Shown here in pieces: positions 43,082-54,166 of a stretch of DNA of 64,000 nt (its first letter is position 1; each line of letters starts with the position of its first letter). The translations under genes were made by a program, and so were the position numbers. Source of the stretch: Amycolatopsis vastitatis (GTDB lineage: Bacteria; Actinomycetota; Actinomycetes; Mycobacteriales; Pseudonocardiaceae); the NCBI RefSeq assembly GCF_002234595.1, contig NZ_NMUL01000063.1, positions 25,091 to 89,090 of the forward strand, written 5' to 3'. The notes below the pieces were generated by a model that saw nothing but the letters and a program-made list of their open reading frames with translations, was not told where the DNA came from and did not search any database.

Positions 43082-43967
43082 GCGCCCCACTGTACCTGCG
43101 GGCGCGCACGCCCAGTAGCAGCTCGGTCACGGTCGCCAGCCCGGCGACGACGAGCACCGGCAGCACCGGCAGCAGGTACGCGGCCACTGCCGCCAAGACC
43201 AGCCCGGCGAGCCCCCGCACCCCGGTCCGCGCCCGGACCTCGGTCCCGGCGGCGAGCGCCGGCACGACGGTCGCGACGACGGCGACGGCCGTGAGCAGCG
43301 GCTGGAGGGCGTCCGCGTCGGCGGCCGACAGCAGGTCGCGCAGTGAGGTGAGCGACAGGCCGAGCCGGACCGAGCCGAGCTGGTAGAGCGCGGCGAACGC
43401 GGCCAGGACGGCGACCGCGCCGAGCAGCAGTACCCGAAGTCCGGCGTTCTCGCGCCCACCCGGTCGCAGGAACGGCAGCACCACCACGGCGGCGACGAGC
43501 ACACCCGCGAAGTCCGGAGGCTGCAGGCCACCACCGACCGTCGTCACCGGCGTCACGACCACGCACAACGCGACCAGGACGAGCCCGGCGGCGAGCAACA
43601 GCCCACCCACGACGCGTACGACGATCGTCGGGATCTTCAGCCCGGCGAACCCCGCCCCGGCGACCACCACCACGAACGCCGCGGCGGCCACTTCCCGGTG
43701 CGAGGGGAAGACGTAGGCCCCGAACGCGATCGCGTAGACGGTCACCTCGGCCAGCCGCGCGACGGCGACGACAACCCGGTCCACCAGGGCATCCCCCGGT
43801 TCCGGCACCCTCGCCGTCACGCCCGCGGCCACCGCCGCCAGCACCAGGCCGGCGAGCAGCCACCAGCCCGCGCCCGCCGCCCCGGCCGCCAGCGCGACCA
43901 GCAGCCCACCGCCCAGCCGCACGCGGCCCTCCCTCTCCCTGTGTTCACCCGTGGTCGGAGTCGTCAT
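43074..43967 (-). CDS. Multi-spanning membrane protein of unknown function
   Basis: About 297 residues, extremely Ala/Val/Leu-rich, with around ten predicted helices and short loops. A charged DALVDRVVVAVARLAEVTV segment near residue 60 and an AFGAYVFPSHRE loop near 85 are the only distinctive stretches. Start ATG 43967. It is divergent from pepA and overlaps the DUF402 gene. I do not recognise a transport family. Confidence 0.65.
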   Translation of the reverse strand: MTTPTTGEHREREGRVRLGGGLLVALAAGAAGAGWWLLAGLVLAAVAAGVTARVPEPGDALVDRVVVAVARLAEVTVYAIAFGAYVFPSHREVAAAAFVVVVAGAGFAGLKIPTIVVRVVGGLLLAAGLVLVALCVVVTPVTTVGGGLQPPDFAGVLVAAVVVLPFLRPGGRENAGLRVLLLGAVAVLAAFAALYQLGSVRLGLSLTSLRDLLSAADADALQPLLTAVAVVATVVPALAAGTEVRARTGVRGLAGLVLAAVAAYLLPVLPVLVVAGLATVTELLLGVRARRYSGARD

Positions 43968-44034
43968 TAGCATGGCTCACGATCCCGGCCGGGCCGGTGC
44001 CCGGTACCACCGAGAAACGCGCGAGGAGCCAGAA

Positions 44035-45534
44035 GTGACCGTGCCTAAGCTCGCCCTGTCCGACAACACCGGGGAGGCACTGGCCAAAACGCGCGCCGAC
44101 GTGGTCGTCATCGGCACCCTGGCCGGCGAGGACGGCCCGGTGCTCGCCCCCGGCGCCGCCGCCGTGGACGCCGCCTTCGACGGCCGCCTGGCCGGCCTGC
44201 TGGCCACCCTCGGCGCGAGCGGCAAGGCCGAAGAGGTCGTCAAGATCCCGACGCTGGGCAAGCTCCCGGCGGCCGTCGTGCTCGCCGTCGGCCTGGGCAA
44301 GGAAGGCGACACCGTCACCGCCGAGCAGGTCCGCCGCGCCGCGGGCGCCGCCGGCCGCGCGCTGGCCGGCACCGACCGCGCGTTCGTCACGCTGTCGGAG
44401 CTCGACCTGCAGGCCGCCGTCGAGGGCACGATCCTCGGCTCCTACGTCTTCACCGCCTACCGCTCCGAGAAGGGCGACGCCCCGGTCGCGAAGGCCGACT
44501 TCGCGAGCCCCGCGACGGGGACCGCCCGCGAGCACAAGGCGACGCTGAAGGCGGCCGGCAGCATCGCCGAGGCCGTCATCACCGCGCGCGACCTGATCAA
44601 CACCCCGCCGAACGACCTGTACCCGGCCTCCTTCGCCGACCGCGCGAAGAAGCTGGCCGAGGACAACGGCCTCGAGTTCGAGGTGCTCGACGAGAAGGCC
44701 CTCAAGCGCAAGGGCTTCGGCGGCATCCTCGGCGTCGGCGGCGGCTCGTCGCGCCCGCCGCGGCTGCTGCGCCTGGCGTACAAGCCGGCCAAGGCGGGCA
44801 AAAAGGTCGCGCTGGTCGGCAAGGGCATCACGTTCGACTCGGGCGGCATCTCGCTCAAGCCCGCCGCGAACATGGACCACATGACCTCGGACATGTCCGG
44901 CGCGGCCGGCGTGCTCGCTTCGGTCGTGCTGGCCGCGAAGCTGAAGTACCCCCTCGAGGTCGTCGCGCACATCCCGCTGGCGGAGAACCTGCCGTCGGGG
45001 ACGTCGTACCGCCCGGGTGACGTGCTGACCATGTACGGCGGCAAGACCGTCGAGGTGCTCAACACCGACGCCGAGGGCCGGCTGGTCCTGGTCGACGCGA
45101 TGGTGCGCGCGGCCGAGGAGAACCCGGACTACCTGATCGAGACCTCGACGCTGACCGGCGCCCAGGTCGTCGCGCTCGGCAACCGCACCGCCGGCGTGAT
45201 GGGCTCGGACGACTTCCGCGACCGCGTCGCGGCGATCATGCAGGCCAGTGGCGAGAACGGCTGGCCGATGCCGCTGCCGGAGGAGTTGCGCGCCGACCTC
45301 GACTCGCGCCTGGCCGACCTGGCCAACGTGACGGGCCACCGCTGGGGCGGCATGCTCGCGGCCGGGATCTTCCTGCGCGAGTTCGTCGCCGACGGCCTCG
45401 ACTGGGTCCACATCGACATCGCGGGCCCGTCGTTCAACACCGGTTCGCCGTGGGGCTACACCGGCAAGGGCGGCACCGGGGTCCCGGTCCGGACGATCGC
45501 CGCGGTGCTGGCCGACATCGCCGCCAACGGCTGA
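44035..45534 (+). CDS. pepA: Leucyl aminopeptidase (M17)
   Basis: A 499-residue dimetal aminopeptidase that trims N-terminal residues from peptides; the family also has DNA-binding members. LVGKGITFDSGGISLKP holds the first lysine and Asp ligands, MSGAAGVLA and HIPLAENLPSG follow, and NTDAEGRLVLVDAM is the M17 signature with the catalytic Arg. The start is GTG 44035 with AGGAG six bases upstream. A palindromic element lies 12 bases after the stop. Confidence 0.95.
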   Translation: MTVPKLALSDNTGEALAKTRADVVVIGTLAGEDGPVLAPGAAAVDAAFDGRLAGLLATLGASGKAEEVVKIPTLGKLPAAVVLAVGLGKEGDTVTAEQVRRAAGAAGRALAGTDRAFVTLSELDLQAAVEGTILGSYVFTAYRSEKGDAPVAKADFASPATGTAREHKATLKAAGSIAEAVITARDLINTPPNDLYPASFADRAKKLAEDNGLEFEVLDEKALKRKGFGGILGVGGGSSRPPRLLRLAYKPAKAGKKVALVGKGITFDSGGISLKPAANMDHMTSDMSGAAGVLASVVLAAKLKYPLEVVAHIPLAENLPSGTSYRPGDVLTMYGGKTVEVLNTDAEGRLVLVDAMVRAAEENPDYLIETSTLTGAQVVALGNRTAGVMGSDDFRDRVAAIMQASGENGWPMPLPEELRADLDSRLADLANVTGHRWGGMLAAGIFLREFVADGLDWVHIDIAGPSFNTGSPWGYTGKGGTGVPVRTIAAVLADIAANG

Positions 45535-45546
45535 CCCAGCGATGAA

Positions 45547-45593
45547 GTGAATGACTCATTCATGTCGTCCGGCGACATGAATGAGTCATTCAC
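45547..45593. repeat. Long palindromic element, copy 3
   Basis: Perfect 21-base arms (GTGAATGACTCATTCATGTC then G) around a five-base loop, 12 bases after the pepA stop and 66 bases before the TRAP gene. Each arm holds the inner palindrome TGAATGACTCATTCA. Related to 7037 and 28931. Confidence 0.9.
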
Positions 45594-45659
45594 GTCGCTT
45601 CGGCCGCGGTGATCGAATTGTCGCTTTCGATGTGATCTGAGGCACAGTACCGTGGCACG

Positions 45660-47624
45660 GTGACGACCGAGCCGGTGGACCGCGACTCCCCCGCCGAAAT
45701 CGCCGCCGAGCACGACGAAGAACGGCCCGCGCGCGCCCTCTCCCGCGTTCCCGACCGCGTCGTCTACTTCGTCGCGCTCGCCGTCGCGGTGCTCGTGCTC
45801 AAGCAGGTGTTCTTCCCGTTCGCCAAGGGCAACCAGTTCTACCTCGTCCTCTTCCTCGGCGTGACGCTGCCGCTGGTGTTCCTCTGCTACCGCCCGCGGC
45901 TGCGCGGCCGTGACGATCCGGGCTGGACGGACTGGGCGCTCGCCGTGCTCGCGCTGGCCGTCGGCCTCTACCCCGTGCTCGCCGGGTACGACGACTTCCT
46001 GAACCGGCAAGGCATCCTGTCGCCGCTGGACGTCGTCGCCGGTGCGCTGCTGCTCGTGCTGGTCCTCGAAGCCACCCGCCGCACCACCGGCCTGGTGCTG
46101 CCGATCGTCTGCCTGCTCTTCCTGGCCTACGCCTACTACGGCGGCTACCTCCCGCAGAACTGGGGCATCGCGCACGCCGGCATCGACTTCAGCCAGATCG
46201 TCAACGCGCTCTTCAACGACGCCAGCGGGTTCTACGGCACCCCGCTGGACGTCGCGGGCAGCTACATCGTGCTGTTCACGCTCTACGGCGCGGTGCTCAA
46301 CGCCTCCGGCGCCGGGCAGTTCTTCGTGGACATCTCGTTCGCCGCGTTCCGGAAGTCCCGGACCGCACCCGGCCGGACCACCGTCCTGTCGGGCTTCCTG
46401 CTCGGGACGGTGTCGGGTTCGGGCACGGCGACCGCCGTCAGCCTCGGCTCGATCACCTGGCCGATCCTCAAGAAAGCCCGCTACCCCAAGGAAAACGCGG
46501 GCGGGCTGCTGGCCGCGTCGGGGATCGGGGCCATCCTCTCGCCGCCGACGCTCGGTGCCGCCGCGTTCATCATCGCCGAGTACTTGCAGACGTCGTACCT
46601 GAAGGTCCTGATCTGGGCGACCGTCCCCACGCTGCTCTACTACCTCGGCATCGTGTTCGCGATGGAAGCCGACGCGCGGCGCTTCAAGGCCGAAGCCGTC
46701 GACGTCCCGCACGACGATCCGTGGAAACTGTTGCGGCGCGGCGGTTATCACTTCTTGTCGCTGGCGATCATCGTCGTGTTCCTCGCCCTGGACATCCCGC
46801 CGTTCGCCGCGGTCGTCTACGCCACCGGCGTCGCCGCGCTCTTCGCGCTGATCGCCCGCCGCCGTGACGTCAAGGGCTGGGCGAAGGACATGGTCGACGC
46901 GCTCTCGGCCGGGGTGCGCGGGGCGCTGCCGGTGATCGCGGTGTGCGCCGCGGCCGGGGTGATCACCTCGACCATCACCAAGACCGGGCTCGGCCTCGAA
47001 CTCGCGGACGCCCTGGTGGAACTGGCCGGCGCGCTCACCGACAACGGCACGCTCATCCTCATCCTGACCGTGCTGCTTTCGGCGATCGCCGTCGGCGTGC
47101 TGGGGCTCGCGGTGCCGGTCACGGCGAGCTTCATCATCGCCTGGGTCGTGATCGGCCCGGCGCTGGAGTCCCTCGGCGTCGCCGACGCCGAGCGCGCGAT
47201 GTTCATCTTCTACTACGCCGTGTTGTCCGAGGTCACGCCGCCGACCGCGCTCGCCGCAGTGGCTTCCGCGGCGATCACCGGCGGGTCGGTGCTCGGCACC
47301 ATGTGGCAGTGCTGGAAGTACACGCTCCCGGCGTTCCTGGTGCCGATCGCGTTCGTGCTCACCGACAACGGCGCCGCGCTGCTGCTGCAGTCCGACGCGC
47401 TGACCGTCGTCTGGGTGGCGGCCGTCTCCGCGGTGGCCGTCGCCGCGCTCGCGGTCGTGACCGGCGGCTGGCTCTTCGGGCCGGTCACCCTTCCGGTGCG
47501 GCTGCTGTTCGTCCCCACCGCCCTGTGCCTGCTCTACCTGGAGCCGGTGCCGATCGCGATCGGTGCCGCGTGCGGCGCCGCCGCGCTGCTCAGCCACGTC
47601 GTCATCAAGAGGAGGACAGCATGA
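45660..47624 (+). CDS. Fused TRAP transporter permease (DctQ-DctM type)
   Basis: A 654-residue membrane protein with about 16-18 predicted helices. It is the fused 4TM plus 12TM permease of TAXI-type TRAP transporters, which drive uptake of organic anions with the sodium or proton gradient. The GTVSGSGTATAVSLGSITWPILK, GAILSPPTLGAAAFIIAEYL and SEVTPPTALAAVASAAITGG stretches are typical DctM signatures. Start GTG 45660. Its stop overlaps the start of the receptor gene. Confidence 0.93.
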   Translation: MTTEPVDRDSPAEIAAEHDEERPARALSRVPDRVVYFVALAVAVLVLKQVFFPFAKGNQFYLVLFLGVTLPLVFLCYRPRLRGRDDPGWTDWALAVLALAVGLYPVLAGYDDFLNRQGILSPLDVVAGALLLVLVLEATRRTTGLVLPIVCLLFLAYAYYGGYLPQNWGIAHAGIDFSQIVNALFNDASGFYGTPLDVAGSYIVLFTLYGAVLNASGAGQFFVDISFAAFRKSRTAPGRTTVLSGFLLGTVSGSGTATAVSLGSITWPILKKARYPKENAGGLLAASGIGAILSPPTLGAAAFIIAEYLQTSYLKVLIWATVPTLLYYLGIVFAMEADARRFKAEAVDVPHDDPWKLLRRGGYHFLSLAIIVVFLALDIPPFAAVVYATGVAALFALIARRRDVKGWAKDMVDALSAGVRGALPVIAVCAAAGVITSTITKTGLGLELADALVELAGALTDNGTLILILTVLLSAIAVGVLGLAVPVTASFIIAWVVIGPALESLGVADAERAMFIFYYAVLSEVTPPTALAAVASAAITGGSVLGTMWQCWKYTLPAFLVPIAFVLTDNGAALLLQSDALTVVWVAAVSAVAVAALAVVTGGWLFGPVTLPVRLLFVPTALCLLYLEPVPIAIGAACGAAALLSHVVIKRRTA

Positions 47625-48598
47625 AACGCGCAGTCGCCGTCGCCGCGGCGGTGCTCGCTCTGGCCGTCACCGGCTGCGGCGGGAAACAGCAGACCGACCA
47701 GGCCGCGCCCGGCGGGGCGCAGTCCTGCGAAGCGGGCGAAGGCCGGATCACCATCGCCACCGGCAACAGCGGCGGCGTCTACTACGTGCTGGGTGGCGGG
47801 CTGGCCCAGCTCATCAGCAACAACACGAAGCTGCGCGCGACGGCGGCGGAAACCGGCGCGTCGGTGCAGAACATCCAGCAGCTGGTCGCCGGCAACTACG
47901 ACGTCGCGTTCTCGCTGGCCGACACCGCGGCGGACGCGGTGAACGGCAAGGGTTCCTTCGCGGGCAAGCCGCAGAAGATCCAGGCGTTGTCCCGGATCTA
48001 CCCGAACTCGACGCAGGTGCTGGTCCGCACGGACTCCGGCATCGACAGCGTCGCGGACATGAAGGGCAAGCGGATCTCGACCGGCTCGCCCAAGTCCGGC
48101 ACCGAGGTGATCGCGAACCGCCTGCTGCAGGCGGCGGGGCTCAAACCGGAGTCCGACGTCCAGGCGCAGCGGCTCGACCTGGCCAAGACCGCGGACGGCA
48201 TGAAGGCGGGCACCCTGGACGGCCTCGTCTGGTCCGGTGGCCTGCCGACCGCGCAGATCACCGACATCACCACGGCGCTCAAGGACAAGGTGAAGTTCCT
48301 CGACATCACGCCGTTGCTGCCGAAGCTGAAGGCGGTCAACCCGGTCTACGACCAGGCCGTGATCCCGAAGGCCGCGTACGCCCAGCCGTCGGACGTGCCG
48401 ACGATCGTCGTGCCCAACCTGCTGCTGGTCCGGGCGGACTTCCCGGCGGGCAACGCGTGCGCGATCACGAAGCTGATCTTCGACAAGCAGGCGGAGCTGG
48501 TGAAGGTGCATCCCGCGGCGAAGGAGATCACGAAGCAGCTGGCGACGCAGACCGACCCGGTGCCGCTGCACCCGGGGGCGAAGCAGGCCCTGGGCTAG
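47621..48598 (+). CDS. TAXI-family TRAP solute receptor, lipoprotein
   Basis: A 325-residue exported solute-binding protein. The lipobox AVTGCGG near residue 20 suggests a lipid anchor. ITIATGNSGGVYYVLGGGLAQLIS is the TAXI family opening, and GKRISTGSPKSGTEVIANRLL is the second signature. It delivers the substrate to the fused permease encoded just upstream, with an ATGA overlap. Substrate is unknown; TAXI receptors with known ligands bind glutamate or other dicarboxylates. Confidence 0.92.
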   Translation: MKRAVAVAAAVLALAVTGCGGKQQTDQAAPGGAQSCEAGEGRITIATGNSGGVYYVLGGGLAQLISNNTKLRATAAETGASVQNIQQLVAGNYDVAFSLADTAADAVNGKGSFAGKPQKIQALSRIYPNSTQVLVRTDSGIDSVADMKGKRISTGSPKSGTEVIANRLLQAAGLKPESDVQAQRLDLAKTADGMKAGTLDGLVWSGGLPTAQITDITTALKDKVKFLDITPLLPKLKAVNPVYDQAVIPKAAYAQPSDVPTIVVPNLLLVRADFPAGNACAITKLIFDKQAELVKVHPAAKEITKQLATQTDPVPLHPGAKQALG

Positions 48599-48608
48599 GG
48601 TCGGCGGG

Positions 48609-49601
48609 GTGCAGGACTACCTCGAAGCGGCGGTCCGCGACGTCCTGACGGCGCCCGAGGCGCGCGTCGACGACCAGGTGGGTTACGCGGCCTTGCTGCT
48701 CGCGATCTCCGGCGCCCTCGACGAGGCCGACCGGCTGGTCACGCAGTGGCAGGCCCGCACGGAACGGCCGGTCGACGCGCTCGCCGCGGACCCGGTTCGG
48801 GCCCGCGCCTGGGCGATGCTCTTCGAAGCCCGGGGTGTGCGTCCGGACTGGGCCGAGGGCCTGCCGCCGCTCGACCTCGGTGCCGAGGAGCGCGCGCACA
48901 CGGCTGCCCTGCGCCGCCCGGTCTCCGACCTGGACGGCGTTCTCCCGCCGGGCCTGGTCGCCGAGGTGGTCAAGCACGTCGCGCCGTCGCGCCCGGACCG
49001 GGTCCGGACCGCGCTCGCCGAGGCCGACCTGGCTCTTTGGGCTTCACTGGCCGGACCACGCCCGGACGTCGCCGCGCTCGCCGCGACGCGTGCGCTGGCC
49101 CCGGCGCTGGTGGCGGGCGCGGACCCCCTCGGCCTGCGCGACTGGGCTCCGAGCTGCGCGGGCGCGCTGATCGCGGCGCTGCACGAGCGATACCCGCCCG
49201 ACCTCGGCACCTGGCCCGACCTGGTCGCGGAGATCCTGCGGCTGCGCGGCGCGGAACCGGCGGCCGGGCCGCTCCTGCGTCGCCGGGCCACGCTCCCACC
49301 CCCGGCGTCGGAAGCGGCGATCCGCTCGGCGGAGCTGCGGCTGGGCGTAGAGCTGCCCGCCGACCACCGCGATTTCCTGCGCACCTGCGACGGCCTGCCC
49401 GCCGACGTGGTCTTCCCCCGCCTGCTCGGTACCGCGGACCTGCGCGCCGAGAACGGCGTGGTGGTCCTCAGCGAACCCGCGGGCCTGCTGCTGTCGGCGG
49501 GCCACGTCGTCGAGGTCGACCCGGTCCTCGGCACGACCGTCCACGCGTCCTTCCGGGCGGCGCTGGTCAAGCACGCTGCCCTGCTCGCCCAAGCCAGCTA
49601 G
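48609..49601 (+). CDS. SMI1/KNR4-like domain protein
   Basis: A 330-residue cytoplasmic protein. Residues ~1-220 are helical and Ala/Arg-rich with no family I know. Residues ~225-325 match the SMI1/KNR4 (SUKH) fold: AAIRSAELRLGVELPADHRDFLRTCDGLPA, then a DVVFPRLLGTADL strand block. SUKH proteins often act as immunity partners of toxins, but no toxin gene is adjacent. Start GTG 48609. Confidence 0.7.
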   Translation: MQDYLEAAVRDVLTAPEARVDDQVGYAALLLAISGALDEADRLVTQWQARTERPVDALAADPVRARAWAMLFEARGVRPDWAEGLPPLDLGAEERAHTAALRRPVSDLDGVLPPGLVAEVVKHVAPSRPDRVRTALAEADLALWASLAGPRPDVAALAATRALAPALVAGADPLGLRDWAPSCAGALIAALHERYPPDLGTWPDLVAEILRLRGAEPAAGPLLRRRATLPPPASEAAIRSAELRLGVELPADHRDFLRTCDGLPADVVFPRLLGTADLRAENGVVVLSEPAGLLLSAGHVVEVDPVLGTTVHASFRAALVKHAALLAQAS

Positions 49602-49611
49602 CTTGGACCGG

Positions 49612-50064
49612 GTGACCACCCTCACCGTGGAGAAGATCACCCCCGAGAACGTCGCCGCCGCGTGCCAGCTGGCCGTCGAACCACACCAGAGGGCCTTCGT
49701 CGCCCCCGTCGCCGTCTCGCTCGCCGAGGCCTACACCCAGCCGGAGATCGCCTGGCCACGGCTGATCCTCGACGACGGCGAACCCGTCGCCTTCGTGATG
49801 GCCCGCTTCAACCCGGCGGCCGAGCTCGACTTCTTCCGCTGCGGGATCTGGCGGCTCAACGTCGGCGCCGGCGTCCAGCGCCGCGGCTACGGCCGGTTCG
49901 CCGTCGAAACCGTCCTCGACGAGGCCCGGCGGCGGGGCGAAAAGGTCGTGACCGTGCTGTGGCTCCCGGCCGACGGCGGCCCGGAGGGCTTCTACCTCAA
50001 GCTGGGCTTCCTCCCCACCGGGCAGGCCCACCACGGCGAGGTGGTCGGCCGGATCGAGCTTTAG
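49612..50064 (+). CDS. GNAT N-acetyltransferase
   Basis: About 150 residues of the GNAT fold, closest in feel to spermidine/spermine acetyltransferases (BltD/PaiA). PEIAWPRLILDDGEPVAFVMARF forms the central strands, NVGAGVQRRGYGRFAVETVLDEA is motif A with the acetyl-CoA loop, and GFYLKLGFLPTG is motif B. Start GTG 49612. The end overlaps the converging gene by four bases. Substrate unknown. Confidence 0.87.
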   Translation: MTTLTVEKITPENVAAACQLAVEPHQRAFVAPVAVSLAEAYTQPEIAWPRLILDDGEPVAFVMARFNPAAELDFFRCGIWRLNVGAGVQRRGYGRFAVETVLDEARRRGEKVVTVLWLPADGGPEGFYLKLGFLPTGQAHHGEVVGRIEL

Positions 50065-50405
50065 ACCTGGCCGCGCTTCTTGCGCTCGGTGTACTCGCGC
50101 ATGCGCTTCGGGTAGCCGACGCGCGCGACCTCGTACACCGGGATCGAGCGGCGGTGGCCGAACTGCTGCGCGGCCTCCAGGCTGCCGATGCGCCGCCGGG
50201 TCCACTCGCCGTCGTGGGCGATCAACACCACAGTGGTGTCCGTGATGTTGGTCTTCGGCTCCACGAACGCCTCGACACCCCGCCGCGTGGCCATCCACTC
50301 CTCGAGGTGACGGGTGTCCTCGGAGCTGGCTTTCCGCAGCGTACCGGCCCGCTGCCCGCCCTTGGCCCGCCTGCGCAGCGAGTCGAAGAGACCCACCTCG
50401 ACCAC
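50061..50405 (-). CDS. Basic conserved actinobacterial protein
   Basis: A 114-residue, strongly basic protein with KASSEDTRHLEEWMATRRGVEAFVEPKT at residues ~25-52, GEWTRRRIGSLEAAQQFGHRRSIPVYEVARVGYP after it, and an RMREYTERKKRG tail. No catalytic motif seen. Close relatives are often labelled oxidoreductase without evidence. It is single, convergent with the GNAT gene and divergent from lpd. Confidence 0.65.
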   Translation of the reverse strand: MVEVGLFDSLRRRAKGGQRAGTLRKASSEDTRHLEEWMATRRGVEAFVEPKTNITDTTVVLIAHDGEWTRRRIGSLEAAQQFGHRRSIPVYEVARVGYPKRMREYTERKKRGQV

Positions 50406-50589
50406 CCTCCCTCACGAGACTTCCGACACTCATTATCCCGATGTCCGCGTGTGGTCGGCGTCGCACACCCGGCTAGCTCGCAGCCCCGTCCGGCGTAGTG
50501 ACAAGATGGCGAGTGTCGCGCGCGCGGTTATACCGGGCGCGAGCGCGACGACAGAGCATCACCCCACTGCTTGCCGAGGAGTTAATGAA

Positions 50590-51963
50590 GTGACCGACAC
50601 CTCCGCCGACCTCGTGATCCTGGGAGGCGGATCGGGCGGCTACGCCGCGGCGTTCCGCGCGGCCGAGCTGGGCCTTTCCGTCACGCTGATCGAGAAGGAC
50701 AAGCTGGGCGGGACCTGCCTCCACCGGGGCTGCATCCCGACCAAGGCCCTGCTCCACGCCGCCGAGGTCGCCGACGAGACCCGTGAAGCCGAAGCGGTCG
50801 GCGTCAAGGCCGTCTTCGAGGGCATCGACATCGCCGGGGTCAACAAGTACAAGGACGGGATCGTCGCCCGCCTGTACAAGGGCCTGCAGGGCCTGGCCAA
50901 GGCGCACAAGGTGAACCTCGTCGAAGGCAGCGGCACGTTCGTCGGCGGCACGACCGTCGAGGTGGACGGCACCCGCTACACCGGCAAGAACGTCATCCTC
51001 GCCACCGGCTCGTACTCGCGCACGCTGCCCGGCCTGGAGCTCGGCGGCCGCATCATCGCCAGCGAGCAGGCCCTCGCCCTCGACTACGTCCCCAAGAAGG
51101 TCGTGGTCCTCGGTGGCGGCGTCATCGGCGTCGAGTTCGCGAGCGTCTGGGCCTCCTTCGGCGTCGACGTCACCATCGTCGAGGCCCTGCCGCGACTGGT
51201 CCCGAACGAGGACGAGTTCGCGTCCAAGCAGCTCGAGCGCGCTTTCCGCCGTCGCAAGATCGCCTTCAAGACCGGCGTGAAGTTCACCGGCGCGAAGCAG
51301 GACGACAACGGCGTGAGCGTCTCGCTGGAGTCCGGCGAGACCATCGAGGCCGACCTGCTGCTGGTCGCCGTCGGCCGCGGGCCGAACTCGGCGGGCCACG
51401 GCTACGAGGAGGCCGGCGTCAAGATCGAGCGCGGCTTCGTCCTCACCGACGAGCGGCTGCGCACCAACCTCCCGAACGTCTACGCCGTCGGCGACATCGT
51501 CCCCGGCCTGCAGCTCGCGCACCGCGGCTTCCAGCAGGGCATCTTCGTCGCCGAGGAGATCGCCGGGCAGAACCCGCGCGTGATCGACGAGAGCGGCATC
51601 CCGCGGGTCACCTACTCCCACCCGGAGGTCGCGTCGGTCGGGCTGACCGAGTCGCAGGCGAAGGACAAGTACGGCTCGGACGTCACGACGTTCACCTACG
51701 ACCTCGGCGGCAACGGCAAGAGCCAGATCCTCAAGACCTCCGGCGGGGTCAAGCTGGTCAAGGCCCCGGACGGCCCGGTCGTGGGCGTCCACATGGTCGG
51801 CGACCGCGTCGGCGAGCTGATCGGCGAGGCGCAGCTGATCTACAGCTGGGAGGCTTTCCCCGAAGACGTCGCGCCGCTGATCCACGCCCACCCCACCCAG
51901 ACCGAGGCCCTCGGTGAAGCGTTCCTCGCCCTCGCGGGGAAGCCGCTGCACGTGCACAGCTGA
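50590..51963 (+). CDS. lpd: Dihydrolipoyl dehydrogenase (E3)
   Basis: FAD-dependent disulfide reductase of 457 residues that reoxidises the lipoyl arms of 2-oxoacid dehydrogenases. GGGSGGYAAAFRAAELG binds FAD, the redox disulfide is in GGTCLHRGCIPTKALLH near residue 40, GGGVIGVEFASVWASFG binds NAD, and HAHPTQTEALGEAF holds the His-Glu pair. The start is GTG 50590 with GAGGAG eight bases upstream. The E2 gene follows 55 bases downstream. Confidence 0.96.
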   Translation: MTDTSADLVILGGGSGGYAAAFRAAELGLSVTLIEKDKLGGTCLHRGCIPTKALLHAAEVADETREAEAVGVKAVFEGIDIAGVNKYKDGIVARLYKGLQGLAKAHKVNLVEGSGTFVGGTTVEVDGTRYTGKNVILATGSYSRTLPGLELGGRIIASEQALALDYVPKKVVVLGGGVIGVEFASVWASFGVDVTIVEALPRLVPNEDEFASKQLERAFRRRKIAFKTGVKFTGAKQDDNGVSVSLESGETIEADLLLVAVGRGPNSAGHGYEEAGVKIERGFVLTDERLRTNLPNVYAVGDIVPGLQLAHRGFQQGIFVAEEIAGQNPRVIDESGIPRVTYSHPEVASVGLTESQAKDKYGSDVTTFTYDLGGNGKSQILKTSGGVKLVKAPDGPVVGVHMVGDRVGELIGEAQLIYSWEAFPEDVAPLIHAHPTQTEALGEAFLALAGKPLHVHS

Positions 51964-52018
51964 CGTCCCACCAGCAGAATCCAGACCACGCAGAACTTGG
52001 AAGAGGAGTCAGCGAACG

Positions 52019-53803
<1,785 letters not shown>

Positions 53804-53807
53804 CCGC

Positions 53808-54149
53808 ATGACCGCGAAGGGCTCCGCACCAGCTGGTGGGGAGCCCTTCGCGGCGTTCCGGGCCTGGCTCGCCGGCCACCGCGGCGACGTTTCGGTGGTC
53901 GCCGAGGACGGCGCCGGGGACCTCCGCTGGTTCTGCGGGGAAACCCTCCGCTCGTTCTTCCCCGGCGACCCGGACCTGACCGCGCGTTTCATCGCCGATC
54001 CCGCGTTCCGGCGGGAAGTCCTCGACCGCGTCCGGGGCGAGCCGATCTCCACGGACTTCCCCGAGGTGCCGCTCCCCGGGCTGGGCCTGGCGATCCTGGC
54101 CGACGTCCCGGCTTTCGCGCGGGACCTGGGCGTGCGCCCGCGACCGTGA
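53808..54149 (+). CDS. Small conserved protein downstream of sucB
   Basis: A 113-residue protein starting ATG 53808, four bases after the sucB stop, so almost certainly co-transcribed. An FAAFRAWLAGHRGDVSVVAEDGAGD segment, a central FFPGDPDLTARFIADPAF and a Pro-rich end (PGLGLAILADVPAF) are visible. No family recognised. Confidence 0.65.
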   Translation: MTAKGSAPAGGEPFAAFRAWLAGHRGDVSVVAEDGAGDLRWFCGETLRSFFPGDPDLTARFIADPAFRREVLDRVRGEPISTDFPEVPLPGLGLAILADVPAFARDLGVRPRP

Positions 54150-54166
54150 TGGGCCACGATCGAAGC

